In this document: positions 45,197 through 56,571 of the stretch, one piece after another | Position numbering within the stretch: position 1 is the first letter of the stretch | Layout: the number at the start of each line of letters is the position of its first letter | NCBI GenBank assembly: GCA_022592435.1 | Contig: JABYQS010000013.1 | Span: 62,001 to 126,000 of the forward strand | Origin: Cerioporus squamosus | Lineage: Eukaryota > Basidiomycota > Agaricomycetes > Polyporales > Polyporaceae | Length of the DNA stretch: 64,000 nt | Direction of reading: 5' to 3' | Made by a program: the position numbers and the translations under genes | The notes under the pieces: generated by a model | Told to the model about the DNA's origin: nothing | Database searches by the model: none | The model's input: the letters and a program-made list of their open reading frames with translations, nothing else

Positions 45197-47886
45197 CTAA
45201 GCTGGTGTAGGTGGCAAGAAGTCTAGAAGCACGTCAGCAGTCACACTCACAAGCCAACGCGGACACGTACCCGCAAACCCGTTCGGTGGTGCCGTGCCCG
45301 CCCGCCCTTCCAAACGGGCGCGCAACCTCTTGAGGACCTGCCGGCAGGACGCTATGATGTACGTGTAGCGCACAGCCTCGATGGCAGTCCCGTGCTCAAC
45401 GCGTATCTCCTGCAGAGCGCGTTCCAGATCGTCCACGAGAGAGGCCGTGACGAGGCTAGCGCCATGCAGCGACTCGGCGAGCTGCGCGACTGCGTTGACG
45501 AGCTCCGCATATGGCCGCAACATGCCTGGCGATTGAACTTTGCACAGCGTGATCCAGAGGGAGGTCGTGAGTACTGTGCGTCTGAACATGGAGAGCGCTG
45601 CAGTGGCGTAGAGCTTGATTGTTGGAACATCCTGGAGAGGCGGACTGGCCTCGAGGGCAGGTCTGGCGAGACAAAGAAGGTACAGACGAAGGGCGTCGAT
45701 GGTGCTCGTCAAATCGCGAGCCATACGTGGAGATATACGGGTCCCCGGGCCACGTCCCCCTGTGTGGTCACTAGTAACCATCTCTTGGAACACTCTGACA
45801 AATCGATTCCCGGCTGCCGCCGCAACTGTGAAGACTTCAGGGTCAAACTCACGCTCAAATATAAGTGCACTTACCCGTCGTGTACGCTTGCCAGTCCAGG
45901 GCATCTCCAAGGTGCCCGACTCCCCACACAAGGTCATGCCAGACACCAAGTGGATCGGGGGTTCGCGGATGCATCGAGAGAAATGCCAGCGAGCGCAAGA
46001 ATCCTCGGACGACCTGCGGCTCCTTCTGGTCCATGGACGCAAGCACCAGCCGGTACGAGGACGGGTCTGGAAGGTCGCCAACGCCCGCATCCAAGTCGGC
46101 CCGCAGACGGGACGAAACCTGCGCGTCGTTCGAGAGCGTCCGTAACAGCCGTGCGGGAAACAAATCCTCCATGTCCCAGCCACGTCGCTCCCACTCGTAC
46201 GGATTGAAGGACGTTGCCAGGGAGGTCTGGATGACGCAGTTCACCAACTGGTAGTACCGATGCAGGACGTCCTGGGGCCATCGGTCGCCCCAATGCTGCG
46301 TGGTGGTGTCGAAGGCCCTGAGCGCGAACGCAGCCAGTTCTCGTTCGTCCTCCGAGGTAGATATGAGATAGGCCTCTGCTGAGTCGAAGAGCTGTATATC
46401 GGAGGACGCCGTGTAGGCGGTTGCGAACATGTCGATGTCCAGGTGGGAAGTGGCCTCGACGCTGTCCACGAAGCGCAACTCGCCATGCTTCCATATCGAA
46501 GGATAGAACGAGCGCGTCCAAGTGGAAGCACGCCGCACTGCACCTGTCAATCGCAACAAAGCCCCTTGCAGGCCGTAACCAAACGAATGTGTTCGTTGAG
46601 CAGCAGACTGGACGATCTCGGAGACAGCACCCAAGATTACCGAGCAGAACCCGACGAGCAACCTCTTCCCCTGCTCTCGAAGCGAGAAGATCGCGTGAGC
46701 CTGGGGAGAATACAAGCAGCAGTCGCTGAAGACGGACGGGATGATCGCGGTGCCGCACATCAGAACGAGCAAAGCAGCAACGGGGACAGCAACGATGCCC
46801 ATGACTGCGAGGTCGATGGAATGGAGGAACACAAGGAGGCCAGCAAGGAAGAGCACGAACGCGAGGTGAAGTAGGACCGGCAACGCCGACACAATGAACG
46901 CGACGCGCCAGTACGTCAGGCTGTTAAGCCGATACTGGCGCCGTCGCGCCATCGCTAGGGACTCCCCAGAGAGGCCGAACAGAAACTCGCGAAGCCACTG
47001 CTTGACCAAGATTCCGATCGTTCCCGTGGCGAGGCTGAGGACGAGACTGATGAACCAGAGGGAGTTGAGCAGGACTGCGTGCAGCGACGGTCGAAACGGC
47101 TCCTCGGGCGCGCCCAGGAGGTTGTACGGTGGCTGCGTCGAGTTGATGAAGGACGAACCGACCGAAAGGCTCCCTAGTTGCGCAGATATCTGGACGAGGA
47201 TAGCAGGAGTCGGGTCTTCCTTGGACGGCAGGAGCAGCTTGTACGATTCGACATTGAATGCCGTCAGCGCTGCGGCAAACAGTCCGGCCTGCAGTAGGTC
47301 TTCAGTTGGACTAGGACTCTGGCTGAGAGCAGCACTGGGAGGGACCGAATGGACCTACGAAGGTTGGCAACGCATCAATCTCAGTGATCCAACCTTCCAC
47401 CATGTCGTGGCTGTCCTTGTTGACGATGGCGGCGGCGCGATGCCACGCATCGGCTTTGGCAGTTCCAGGATACTTGCCCAAGAGCCCGTCCTTGAGGTTC
47501 AATACAACGCTCTGTGGGCATGAACGCCGGTCAAGACCCTCCGGAGGACAGCGGAAATGGGTGCAGACCTCGAGGGAGAATGCTTCCGAAGGGGACTCGA
47601 ACACCTCGCGCAAGTTGTCGTTTACGAGATGCTGAAACATCCAGTTCTCAGTCTAAGTGAGGCTGTCCGCTGAAAGGTATAACCTCGTACCTCTCCTGCC
47701 TGAGAGCCACCATGTGGAGATTCTTCCTACAACATGGATTGAGGAGTCGGTTTTAACAGGAGGCAAGCTGCTCACAACCAGAGAAGCGTGTTCAGTAGTT
47801 GGAAAGGATGACGCTGTCGTGGTCCAATCCTCGGAATACTTCTCGGAGTCCAAGGATGCTGTTGCGGGACTATTTGGGGGGTCCAT
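45197..47886 (-). CDS. DUF6535 domain membrane protein
   Basis: Member of a large agaricomycete-specific family of unknown function. A likely N-terminal exon starts at 47886 (MDPPNSPATASLDSEKYSED), but its splice to the next part is unresolved; the safe start is 47640 (MFQHLVNDNLREVFESP). The DUF6535 core follows: HDMVEGWITEIDALPTF, AALTAFNVESYKLLLPSKED, LWFISLVLSLATGTIGILVK, QWLREFLFGLSGES and RRRQYRLNSLTYWRVAF, with hydrophobic helices (LPVLLHLAFVLFLAGLLVFL, VMGIVAVPVAALLVLMCGTA). A long soluble C-terminal half ends VSVTADVLLDFLPPTPA (stop 45197). Confidence 0.75.
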
Positions 47887-48017
47887 CGCTGTGCACGCAG
47901 AGTCGATCACTGTTCCTTGGTGCGATATTACACCCTTGAGGTGGAGGTCGGCGTACCGTGGGGTATTATCGTGTAAGTTGGTAGCACCGAACGAGTTGCG
48001 AGCAATGGCAGCACAGC

Positions 48018-48114
48018 GTCTCACTCTCACCGCCTCCCACCTCATATTCGTCTAACCCCACCAGGACACACACACGCGGTTCACTTCGACGTATACATCT
48101 CCCATAGCACCCTT
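48018..48114. repeat. Dispersed repeat, copy B
   Basis: Matches 44738-44834 in the same orientation; lies 130-230 bp upstream of the proposed first ATG of the DUF6535 gene. Confidence 0.55.
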
Positions 48115-48294
48115 TGTGATACATCCATGTATTCCTCCTGATGGTACAAAGCACTGTATGCCCAAAATACATCACAATACACTTAAAAGCCGGCAGGTGC
48201 TACAGCAGGAGCCGTCGTGTCTCTATAACGCTCATCGTGTGTGTCTCGTAAATAATAATCATACCTCGCCGCGCGCGATGACAACCCACACCCG

Positions 48295-49915
48295 TCACCG
48301 CCGGGATGACAGGCCGAAGAACTTGCTGTCGCGCGCAGGGGCTCGTCGCGTCTCCCGCGTGTGCGCCTCTTCCGGCGACTTGTGCGGGATCCAGTATACA
48401 TAAGTCGGCGCTTCGTTCCGCGTCGGCGAGCTGCCGCGCTGGGGCAGGCGGCGGGGCTCGCCAGCAGCAGCAGCAGCAGCACCCGGGTTCGTCCGCCGGG
48501 AGTCGTCTCTCCGCACGTCCGCGCCTGGGTTCGTCCGCCGCGAGTCGTCACGACGGAGATCCGTAGGCCGCCTCGAGGAGTCGTTCGTCCGACGAGAGTC
48601 GTCCCGACGGAGGTCCCGGGGCCGCGAATCCGTAGTACGCTGCGAGTCGTCACGATTGAGCGGCCGACGGGAGTCCATGGTCTTGTACGAGTCGTCGCGG
48701 TTCAGCGGGCGCCGAGAGTCGGTCGTCCGGTAGGAGTCGTCGCGGAGGAGTGCGCGTTGGGACTCGTTCCGGCGGACATCAGCCGGGCGAGACTGGGACC
48801 GCGCCCTGGGCTTCTCCTTCTCGGTCATCGTCGGACGCCGAGATTGCGACCGTGAGCGGTGGGTCACGGGTGCGGGAAGCTTGGGCACATTCCGACCCGA
48901 CCGCCCGAACCACGAGATCATGGTCACCGGCAGAACCCAGACGTGCTTCGTACCCTGGCGGTGCTGGCGCAGGGCGAGCACCAATAACAAAGCGAGGAAA
49001 CCGAAAACTAAGTTTGGGGATCACCCTGTCAGCGGGGCACGGAAGACCCGGGTGGGAGATAAACTCACTGAGAATCATGTTGAAGAAGGAGAAGGCCTCC
49101 AGGACATGGTACTGAGCGTGGTAGGTCTCCGTGTTGACTGTGAGAGACGGCAAGTCAGCGTGTCGGCCATGCAGTGAGAGCAGCTTGCACTTACACCCAG
49201 GGATGTCGATGGGCTCAGCGTCAGCGTCTGCCGAGGAGAAACATTCCACGTCTGCCATCTCCGAGTCGGAGGAAGCGACGAACGCCCCGAGCGCTGCATG
49301 AAATTGCGGTCGAGATGAACAATGGTCCGAGACATCCAGGAGCAAGTCGACAACTCACCTAACCAGAGAGTTCCGGTCAGACCGAGACATCCAAGCTCAA
49401 CCCGAGTGGATATCGGGTTCCTCTCCTTCCACAACCCAAAGGCAAGCCTTCACCGGAGATGAGCCGCCGTTCGCCTGTCCAGATATCAAGAAGGATGTAC
49501 GCACAGTGCAATGATGATGAGCAAGCTCGCGCAGCACACGAAGATAGCGAACGGCACGAAACGAGCTGCAGGGTGCATTAGTCAGGGTGTTCCCCACAGC
49601 CCTGAAGACTCTGCACTCACTGAGATCAGAGGCTTGGAGAATAGATAGAAAATGCGCCGCAATGGCTAAGCAGATAATGGTCCATACCAGGACCGCCACT
49701 GGCGTGAGGGAGGAGGCGTCAGTGCTGTCGTTCGCAGCGAGCAAGGAGTGCGACTCACCATACACGCACACCCGGACGATGTTGAACACGGGAGGCATGC
49801 GGGGCAGGGAGAAGAGCGAAGCGAAGAAGGGCCGTCTAGCGGGAGTGTTGGTGTTGGAACGCGAGCGTGACTGGGCCCTGGGCCTGCTCTGGTCTCTGGT
49901 ATTTGAGGGACTCAT
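48295..49915 (-). CDS. MARVEL-type membrane protein with RDDS-repeat tail
   Basis: The start at 49915 gives MSPSNTRDQSRPRAQSRSRS and MPPVFNIVRVCVYG, spliced to VAVLVWTIICLAIAAHFLSI (helix 1), RFVPFAIFVCCASLLIIIAL (helix 2), STRVELGCLGLTGTLWL spliced to ALGAFVASS (helix 3), a Cys-containing loop (DIPGCKCKLLSLHGRH), and YHVLEAFSFFNMIL with FGFLALLLVLAL (helix 4), matching fungal MARVEL proteins. The cytosolic tail of roughly 220 residues is low-complexity, with seven RDDS motifs, mostly followed by x-(R/K)-T (e.g. RDDSYRTTDSRRPLN), an Ala run from a CAG-type microsatellite, and an end of KFFGLSSRR (stop 48295-48297). Function unknown. Confidence 0.78.
48462..48481. repeat. CAG microsatellite in the MARVEL tail
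   Basis: (CAG)6 plus CA, encoding an alanine run on the minus strand. Confidence 0.8.
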
Positions 49916-50663
49916 GGCGGGCAAGTGCAATGCGGACGGTGCTCAGTACCGGGCGATCGTGACAGTGCGCGAACAAGGCTGCGCGAGATGTCCGGAAAGC
50001 GAGAGGTGCGTTGTGCAAAGCGGGTGCCGGGAGGCTTAGCGGGGGCGATGAAGACAACGAGGCCTCGTGAAGGCGGCGCTGGCTCTGAATGTGAAAGCGA
50101 AGAAACGTGGTCGATGGGCGGACCGTGCGTCTCTGCGGTCGTGGGCGTGCGTCCGTGTCGTGTGCGCGTCGAGGGTCGTGCCTGCGGTGAGGACGAGCGG
50201 AGGCCTGAGGAGGTCGGGGCTCGAGCACTCGGGGCGGGAGGAGGGGAGACGACCAGGAGGAGGCAGCTGGAGGCTCGGAGAGAGCACGGCCAGCGACGCC
50301 GCGACGCTTTTGCACGCCCCAAATTTTGCCATTGTTTGTGTGCGACAGGTCTCCAAAGCGAGGGCGAGTTCGACGGTGTGGACGCCTCGAGGCATCACTC
50401 CGTCCCACAGCGCCCGTCCTGCCCCATATCCGGCAACCCCAAACGCCAGCGATCTCAGGGCAGATCGCTCGGACCGGTCATGCAAACTCTCTCGGAGCGG
50501 GCGTCGACCCCGGATCCTTTTCGTCTCATCGCCCGCCGCGAGCTCCGTTCTGCCCTCGCCTGCCCTCGCTCGCTGCCTGCGCAACTTCACTTCTACTCTA
50601 CGGCCGACATATGACTCCGTCTTTCCGTGTTCCGCCGCACCCCATCTCCGCGCAAAACTTCAC
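49916..50663. other. Intergenic region, no convincing gene
   Basis: Long open frames occur on both strands because of GC richness, but none shows motifs; promoter of the MARVEL gene and 3' region of the next gene. Confidence 0.45.
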
Positions 50664-53600
50664 TCATCCTTCCGTCCGCAGCGACACCCCAATCTTCGCG
50701 TACGCCTCCAGGCATTCCGGGTTTCGCAGGGTTGCCGGGTTGACGCTGCTGACCGGTGCACCGTTGATGATCTGCCGAGTCGCTCAGCACCCACGTTGTC
50801 TCGCTCCCCTCCCCGCCGCCCGAGCTGGCCATCCGGATATCCAGCTGCAGGCAGGGGGCAGCAAATGCACTGACCTTTTTCACGGGCACCTCCACCCGCT
50901 TCATGTTCACCGTGTACGGGATATCCTCGACCTGGATGATCTGTGCACAGCCGTCGAGCAAAACATGAGCACCCAACGTTCCAAGGTCTTCGCCCAGCTC
51001 CCGGCGACGGGGTCAGAGCGAGCCGCGAGCCGCGCGTCGCACGAGTACGGGAGCTCCGAGGGCTATTGTGCTTACCCGAGCGGGGACGTGGCGCGCGCTG
51101 CGACGCGCACGCACCTCCGTCTTGATCCTTTTCTCCAGCTCCTGCGTAAGCACCTGGCCCTCCAGCAGCTTGGCGAACAGAATCACGCGCTCGTCCGTCC
51201 CGCCAGCGATGCTCTGTCCAACGGCGACACAGTCGACGATGGTGTGCGCCGCGTGTGTCGCACCAGGCGCGAAGCAGTGTTCTATCACGTCGTAGATCTC
51301 AGCTGACCCAAAGCGCACGCCTCCAGGGTTCCTATGACAGGCTTCGTGAGCGATACGGACGGTGGACAGCAGCGCAGCGGCGAAGAAGGGTTGATATTTC
51401 CGGATACGCACAAGACGCCATCGCTCCTCCCGAGCATGACCAGGCCTCCACCATTGCCTGCGCGGGAGCTCGTGATCATGATGTGGTCGCCGTGGACTGC
51501 AGGCGCATCGTCACCAGTGAGCACAGACACAACAACATGCAGAACAGACACGTTTGCCGTCAGCAATTTATCTCCAGAGCGCCAGGAGAAGCAGGCTGGA
51601 CTCACACCAAACGCCCTTGAATTCGGAGAAATAGGCGTCTTGATACCGCTTCTGCGCAAGTTCGACCGATTCTGGGGTGCCATATCCCGGGAGTGGCCAG
51701 AAGCCAGCCGGCATGCAGGGGAACGGCTTCAAACACACAAGTTCCCCCGCTTCGTCTGGCCCAGCCACGGTGCCTGTAGGTGTGAAGGCTTCGACGGCCA
51801 TCCCTAGGAGCCGACACTGGATTTCCCCGCGGAACACGGGAAGCGCGGCGCACATTCCCGCGAAGAGCGAGCAGATGTCCGTTCCACCTGCGAGAGCGAG
51901 TAATGAGCGATCCGCAGTTCCTGAAAGTAGTTCCGAAGCAGGGAGGAAACTTACCGGTAATCGAGCCCAGGAGGACATTGGGGCTAATGTGCTCGTAGAC
52001 GAAGTCGAAAAGGTGGGGCGCGAGCGGGGACCCTGTGGAGTATATATGCCGCAGCGTCGACAGTTTGTGGTGCTCGGCAGGCTTGTAGACTTTCTGTGTG
52101 AAGTGCGCGGAGCACGCAGTCGACGAGGCGTGAAAGGAAACACGAAGTCAGGGTTCGGGGTGTCCAGCGAACGCATGGGATCGGTTGAAGACTTACCGCA
52201 AGTTGATCGATGTACTTCGCGCTGGTTCCGAAGATCGTTATGCCCAGGTCGTCCGTGAGGCGCCACAGATGCGCAGGGTCGTACAGTGGGCTGCCATCGT
52301 AGAGCACCAAAGTGCACCCGACACTCAGTCCGCTTACCAGGAAGTTCCACATCATCCATCCCCTGACCAGACGAACATGTCAGCTGGGTTCCTTGATTCA
52401 GAGTGAGGAATTCGCTAACGTAGTGGTGTAGTAGAAGAACACATCATGGGGCTGAAGATCCGCGCAGATTACGAACTCCTTCTTCGACTGGATAAGCATC
52501 CCACCAGCACGGTGGACGATCGGCCTACGGAGCATGGTCGCAATGAGCCATCGTCTCGTTTGGGTGTCCGACCGAGCTTACTTGGGACGTCCTTCACACG
52601 GCCGTTCGGTATCCGGGAGGCTGAACGCGAACCCAGAAATAGAGCGCGCGACGCACCTGTTGTCCCCGAGCTGAACAAAATCCAGAGCGGCCAGTTGAAG
52701 TCGAGGCGCTTCCACTCGATTTCGCCGTCGAGTGTACGCCCGAGCTTCTTCTCTCGGCCTTCGGCTACGACGTCGTCCCAGTCTTTCCAAGCCACATCCC
52801 ATTGACTAGGTTCAGTGACGCCGAAGGGATGGCGCACAACGATGACCTCGGGGTGCAGACCGGACTTCTCAGCCAGCCCAGCCAATAGCGCTCGGAGCTT
52901 TGGCAGATGTGGATGAACCTTGGCGTTGTAGCTGACGAGCTCGTCAGCAGATGGGCCACCAGGGGGTGGCGGATGGAGCGTACACGACAGCGTCCACTCC
53001 AATGATGAGCTTCGGTTTCACTTGTTCAAACCTGTCCCTGAAGATGAGTGCGAAGGCGTTGGGTCGACTGCCTGAACTGACCGTTCGAATACTCCCTCTG
53101 GCCCAAAGTCCGCCGCGGCACTAACCCAGATGCATCCTTGGCAGGGTCACCATTCAGTGCTTAGTCGCAGAAGACGTCCCGATCGAACTGATGATACTAA
53201 CCTATAGCCGCACAGGCCAGACAAGCCGCGACGTTTTCCTGTAAATGGCGGATGTCAGCATAGTGCCACTTAGTGCTTCCAGGACTCGAACTTCGGTAGA
53301 ATGTGGAGCGTACGAGAGCTGTTCCCAGGCGGACCCATCTGTATCAGGAACTGCACCATGCAGTTGTGGACGCGAAGGTACGGGGCGGTGTCATCAATGC
53401 GCCCGCGCCGAAATGGGACTCGAAGCAGATACGCATGTGGCTTAAGCTCGAGACGCATGCCTAGACGTGCTCGAGCTGCCTCAAGCCATGCACGATGGCT
53501 CTGCACGGCATGTGCATTAATCCCCAGTACACCCCGGAACGCATGGCTGAGTGTATGCGCCTCGCAACGGCTGATATGAGAGTCGGGCGAGTCCAGAGCG

Positions 53601-54422
53601 TCAATGCCGCCAAGGTCGGAGACCGGCGAGCTGCAACGGACATGAGGCGCGAGGCCTCGGTCTCTGCTATATGCGAGCAGTTCATGCGCCTCAACCATTC
53701 GAATGCATGTCCAGACGACGCAGATGGGTCTACCTCAGGCGAACCAGCCCGAGCCTATTCATGGAGCACACAGATTGTCCCTGGGCGCGCCGCATATAGC
53801 GGGTCCGCAGCCACTGGGCAGTGGGGATTGCAGCCTCAGAGATGCATGCGGTAAGCGAAGGACACGTACTATGCAGTTGGACGAGTATGACGCGATCCGG
53901 TCACCAGGCTTGAGTCCGCGCGCCAGGAAGGCAGAGACCAAGTCCGCGACGAGGGCATAGAGTTCGGCGTAGCTGACGCGTCGGAGCCCGGGCTCGGGAT
54001 GGTTTGGTTCAGGTTCGACTGAGTCACCGGGGATGTCATGACGCAGCACGGACGAACGTGTGTGATAGCGGAAGCGAGAACATACTGGCTTGGACGAGGG
54101 CGGTCTTCTCCGGGGAGCGGCATCGGAGCATATTCTCAGCGTAGTTGACCTGTGCCCGCGCAAACCACGGCGGGTTCTCAGGCGGAGAAGCATCAGTGTC
54201 AACGACATGGTCCCCCTTGAAACCGATGATGTCCGTCTCGTCCCAGACAGCACTCCAGAACTTGTCGATGTGGGCCGTCGACCATTTGTACAGGTCGAAA
54301 TAGCTCGACAGGCTGAGAGAATGTTCGGCGTTTATGCGGTTGAGGAACTTGATTGTGCGTGTCGCTTCAGGGTTGGTGGGCGTCCAGAGAGCCATGTTGT
54401 ACGCGGATGTCTGTCCGACCAA
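50664..54422 (-). CDS. Acetoacetyl-CoA synthetase
   Basis: Cytosolic ligase forming acetoacetyl-CoA from acetoacetate, ATP and CoA; ANL superfamily. The N-terminus reads MALWTPTNPEATRTIKFLNR (ATG 54395; an in-frame ATG at 54422 is also possible). Then come YFDLYKWSTAHIDKFWSAVW, NPPWFARAQVNYAENMLRC, RIASYSSNCI spliced across a 631-bp intron (53239-53869) to ENVAACLACAAIG, then IWVSAAADFGPEGVFER, the AMP-binding motif LFSSGTTG, GWMMWNFLVSGLSVGCTLVL, ITGGTDICSLFAG and PGYGTPESVELAQKRY. The C-terminal domain shows VEDIPYTVNMKRVEVPVKK and IINGAPVSSVNPATLRNPEC, ending VSLRTEG (stop 50664-50666). Complete. Confidence 0.9.
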
Positions 54423-55444
54423 AGAGTCAGGTGGTGTATTCTCTCAGACGTGAAGGCCGGATTCTGGGGTTGGAGGCTTGGGAAGGCAAAAACAGCCGAT
54501 AATCGCAGATGGTAGTACGACGAGAACCCGCGTGCTGCAGCCGAGGACGTGCGAGATGCGTGGATATGAGGGTTGCGCTGAGAAAGGACGCGAGGTGTGG
54601 GACGGCGGGTGAGTGCTATACCCGCCAAGCTCCGCAGCGCAGACCGCGGACACCAAGAGGAGCAGCGTCGAATAGGCCAAGCCTTGGTATGCGTTTCGAT
54701 GGCTGTTGGTTTGCCTTACGCGAGCGACGAAGCGGGAAGCGGTTGCAGGCGGTTGCACGACGAACAGCGAGTGGGCTCGTCGACTTCCCGAGTCGTCTCA
54801 CCGCGGGCTTGTCCGAAGTGCGGGCGCCAATGCTTATTATCTAAGAGAGACTCGCAGCCAATCAGCGCAGCGCTGCATGTGCGATCGGGCCTGCTCATCT
54901 CGTACCATCTGCCTCTCAGATAAGGCGAGCTCTGCCTGAACAGCACAAGAGACGTACAAGATTTGCATCCAACGAGGTTCATAGGGCGAAACAGACACAG
55001 ATCGTCGGTCTGAATGCTCGAACGACAAGGCCGGAGGGAGAGAGACCGGAATGAGGAGATCGGCCGACTGAGATGAGACGAGCAGCCGGAGTAAGCGGAT
55101 TATCGCGGCGGGACGAACGTGCGAAGCGCTGAGCGCCAAGGGCTTATATGAAGTGTGGCTGAGAATGACTCTTGCGCCGCTGCACACTTTTTGCTCTCGA
55201 GCCTCCGTTCACGTTTGTCCGCTGCACTGCTCATCGCCCCCGTCCACCACGACCCAGCATCCCTCCAGAAGCGAACAGGCCTTTCCCATCTTTGTCATAA
55301 CTTATCCTTATCCCACCCACCCTTCTGCCGCCGTCCTATAAAGACTCGGCTCACTCAGCCTCGCTGCTCGCAAACCACCCGCCACCAACCACCTCCACAT
55401 CTCTTCCAGCAACCATCATACCCTCTTCGCACCCACCCATCCCA
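54423..55444. promoter_or_regulatory. Divergent upstream region of acetoacetyl-CoA synthetase and the small orphan gene
   Basis: About 1 kb between starts. A pyrimidine-rich stretch (55230-55440) precedes the plus-strand start, with a CCTATAAAG TATA-like box near 55335. No coding gene recognised. Confidence 0.45.
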
Positions 55445-56066
55445 ATGGATCGCTTCCTCGCCCCCCAGAGCCCCGAGGCATTGGCCCACACCCATCTCAC
55501 GTACGTCTCTTCCGCGCTCCAGCGCGTCTGTGGCGTTCCTGCTGCCGTACTGACCTTCTCCCTCCCCATTAGTGAGAACTATTTCACATGGGACCAAGAC
55601 CACCCATCCCTTGACGAGACCTTGACGTCCGGTTGTGCCACATATGAGGCGTTCAAGAGATATCTGAACGGGGCGGACCTCTATCTCGTTCCACGGACGC
55701 GCGCGGAGCTGGAGAGCGTTTTGTGAGTATATGCGCAGTGGTCTTTGTCCCGTGCAGTCACTGACCGCGTCATAGGCGGAGATATGCGTATGACGCGATC
55801 CACAACACCATTGCCAAGTCGCGTTCCCAGCTCGAGCGGGGTGGCTACAGCAGGGTGAGTATCTCGTTGTACTCCCGGACAGTAGCGTTTGCACGGGCTC
55901 ACCAACATCTCATCAGATGTGCCACCTCGTCGAAGCATCAATCACCAAGGTGTTGAACGAGAACGACAACGCCGCAACTCTGCTCGACCTCCACCGCACA
56001 CACCACGAGTCGCGGTCGAATGACTTGCGGTCGTCGACGGCGGCGCGTTCGATCAGAATCAAGTAA
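55445..56066 (+). CDS. Small unknown protein, four exons
   Basis: Not recognised. The start at 55445 (MDRFLAPQSPEALAHTHLT) is spliced to ENYFTWDQDHPSLDETLTSG, YEAFKRYLNGADLYLVPRTR and AELESVL, then RRYAYDAIHNTIAKSRSQLE and RGGYSR, then MCHLVEASITKVLNENDNAA and ending STAARSIRIK. All three introns have canonical GT-AG ends and keep phase, which supports a real gene of about 140 residues; soluble, mostly helical, without signal peptide. The stop could be avoided if AATCAA|gtaaga is a fourth donor. Confidence 0.6.
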
Positions 56067-56571
56067 GAGGAACTCTCGCTGGTTTCTCCGTGATCGTCGC
56101 TGTCGTCCGTCCGTCTGTCTGTCCGCTGTCCCATGCATCTGTACCACTACCTGCACTGTCGAGCCGCACCAGAGTAAAGTATTCTCCGTCGAGCTATGTA
56201 ATCCATACCTGTACCTATACCGTCGTACTGTCTGTGAATGTTATCGTTGACTTCTGCCAACGCTGAGTGAGCGCGACTGACGTGATCTGCCGCAGGCTAA
56301 CGCGCGCACCGTGGTTGGACTCCGACGCGTCTGAGCGCCACGTGGTCGCGTCTTCGAAGATCCATGACGATGCTCGGGACACACCGAGGAGGCGCCGAAG
56401 ACGGGAGCAGGGCTGAGTGCGACTCGAGCAGAACCACGAACGTGCGCGGCTGTCAGACGCCTCTTCGCCTTCCATCTATCGCCTCCTGCCATGTCTCTCT
56501 GCCACTAGACGTACCTTAACAGGCCCTTCACCCTTTAGAGCTTGGGATAATCTCTCTTTCGTCTCGCCGCT
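56067..56571. other. Intergenic region
   Basis: No coding signal; 3' UTR of the orphan gene and promoter of the endopolyphosphatase. Confidence 0.4.

Noticed and set aside
47657..48055. 132-codon plus-strand frame
   Set aside because: Opposite the probable N-terminal exon of the DUF6535 gene; the minus strand reads a better N-terminus (MDPPNSPATASLDSEKYSED).
50067..51306. Two long plus-strand open frames (268 and 326 codons)
   Set aside because: The second overlaps the acetoacetyl-CoA synthetase 3' exons in antisense; neither has recognisable domains or splice context.
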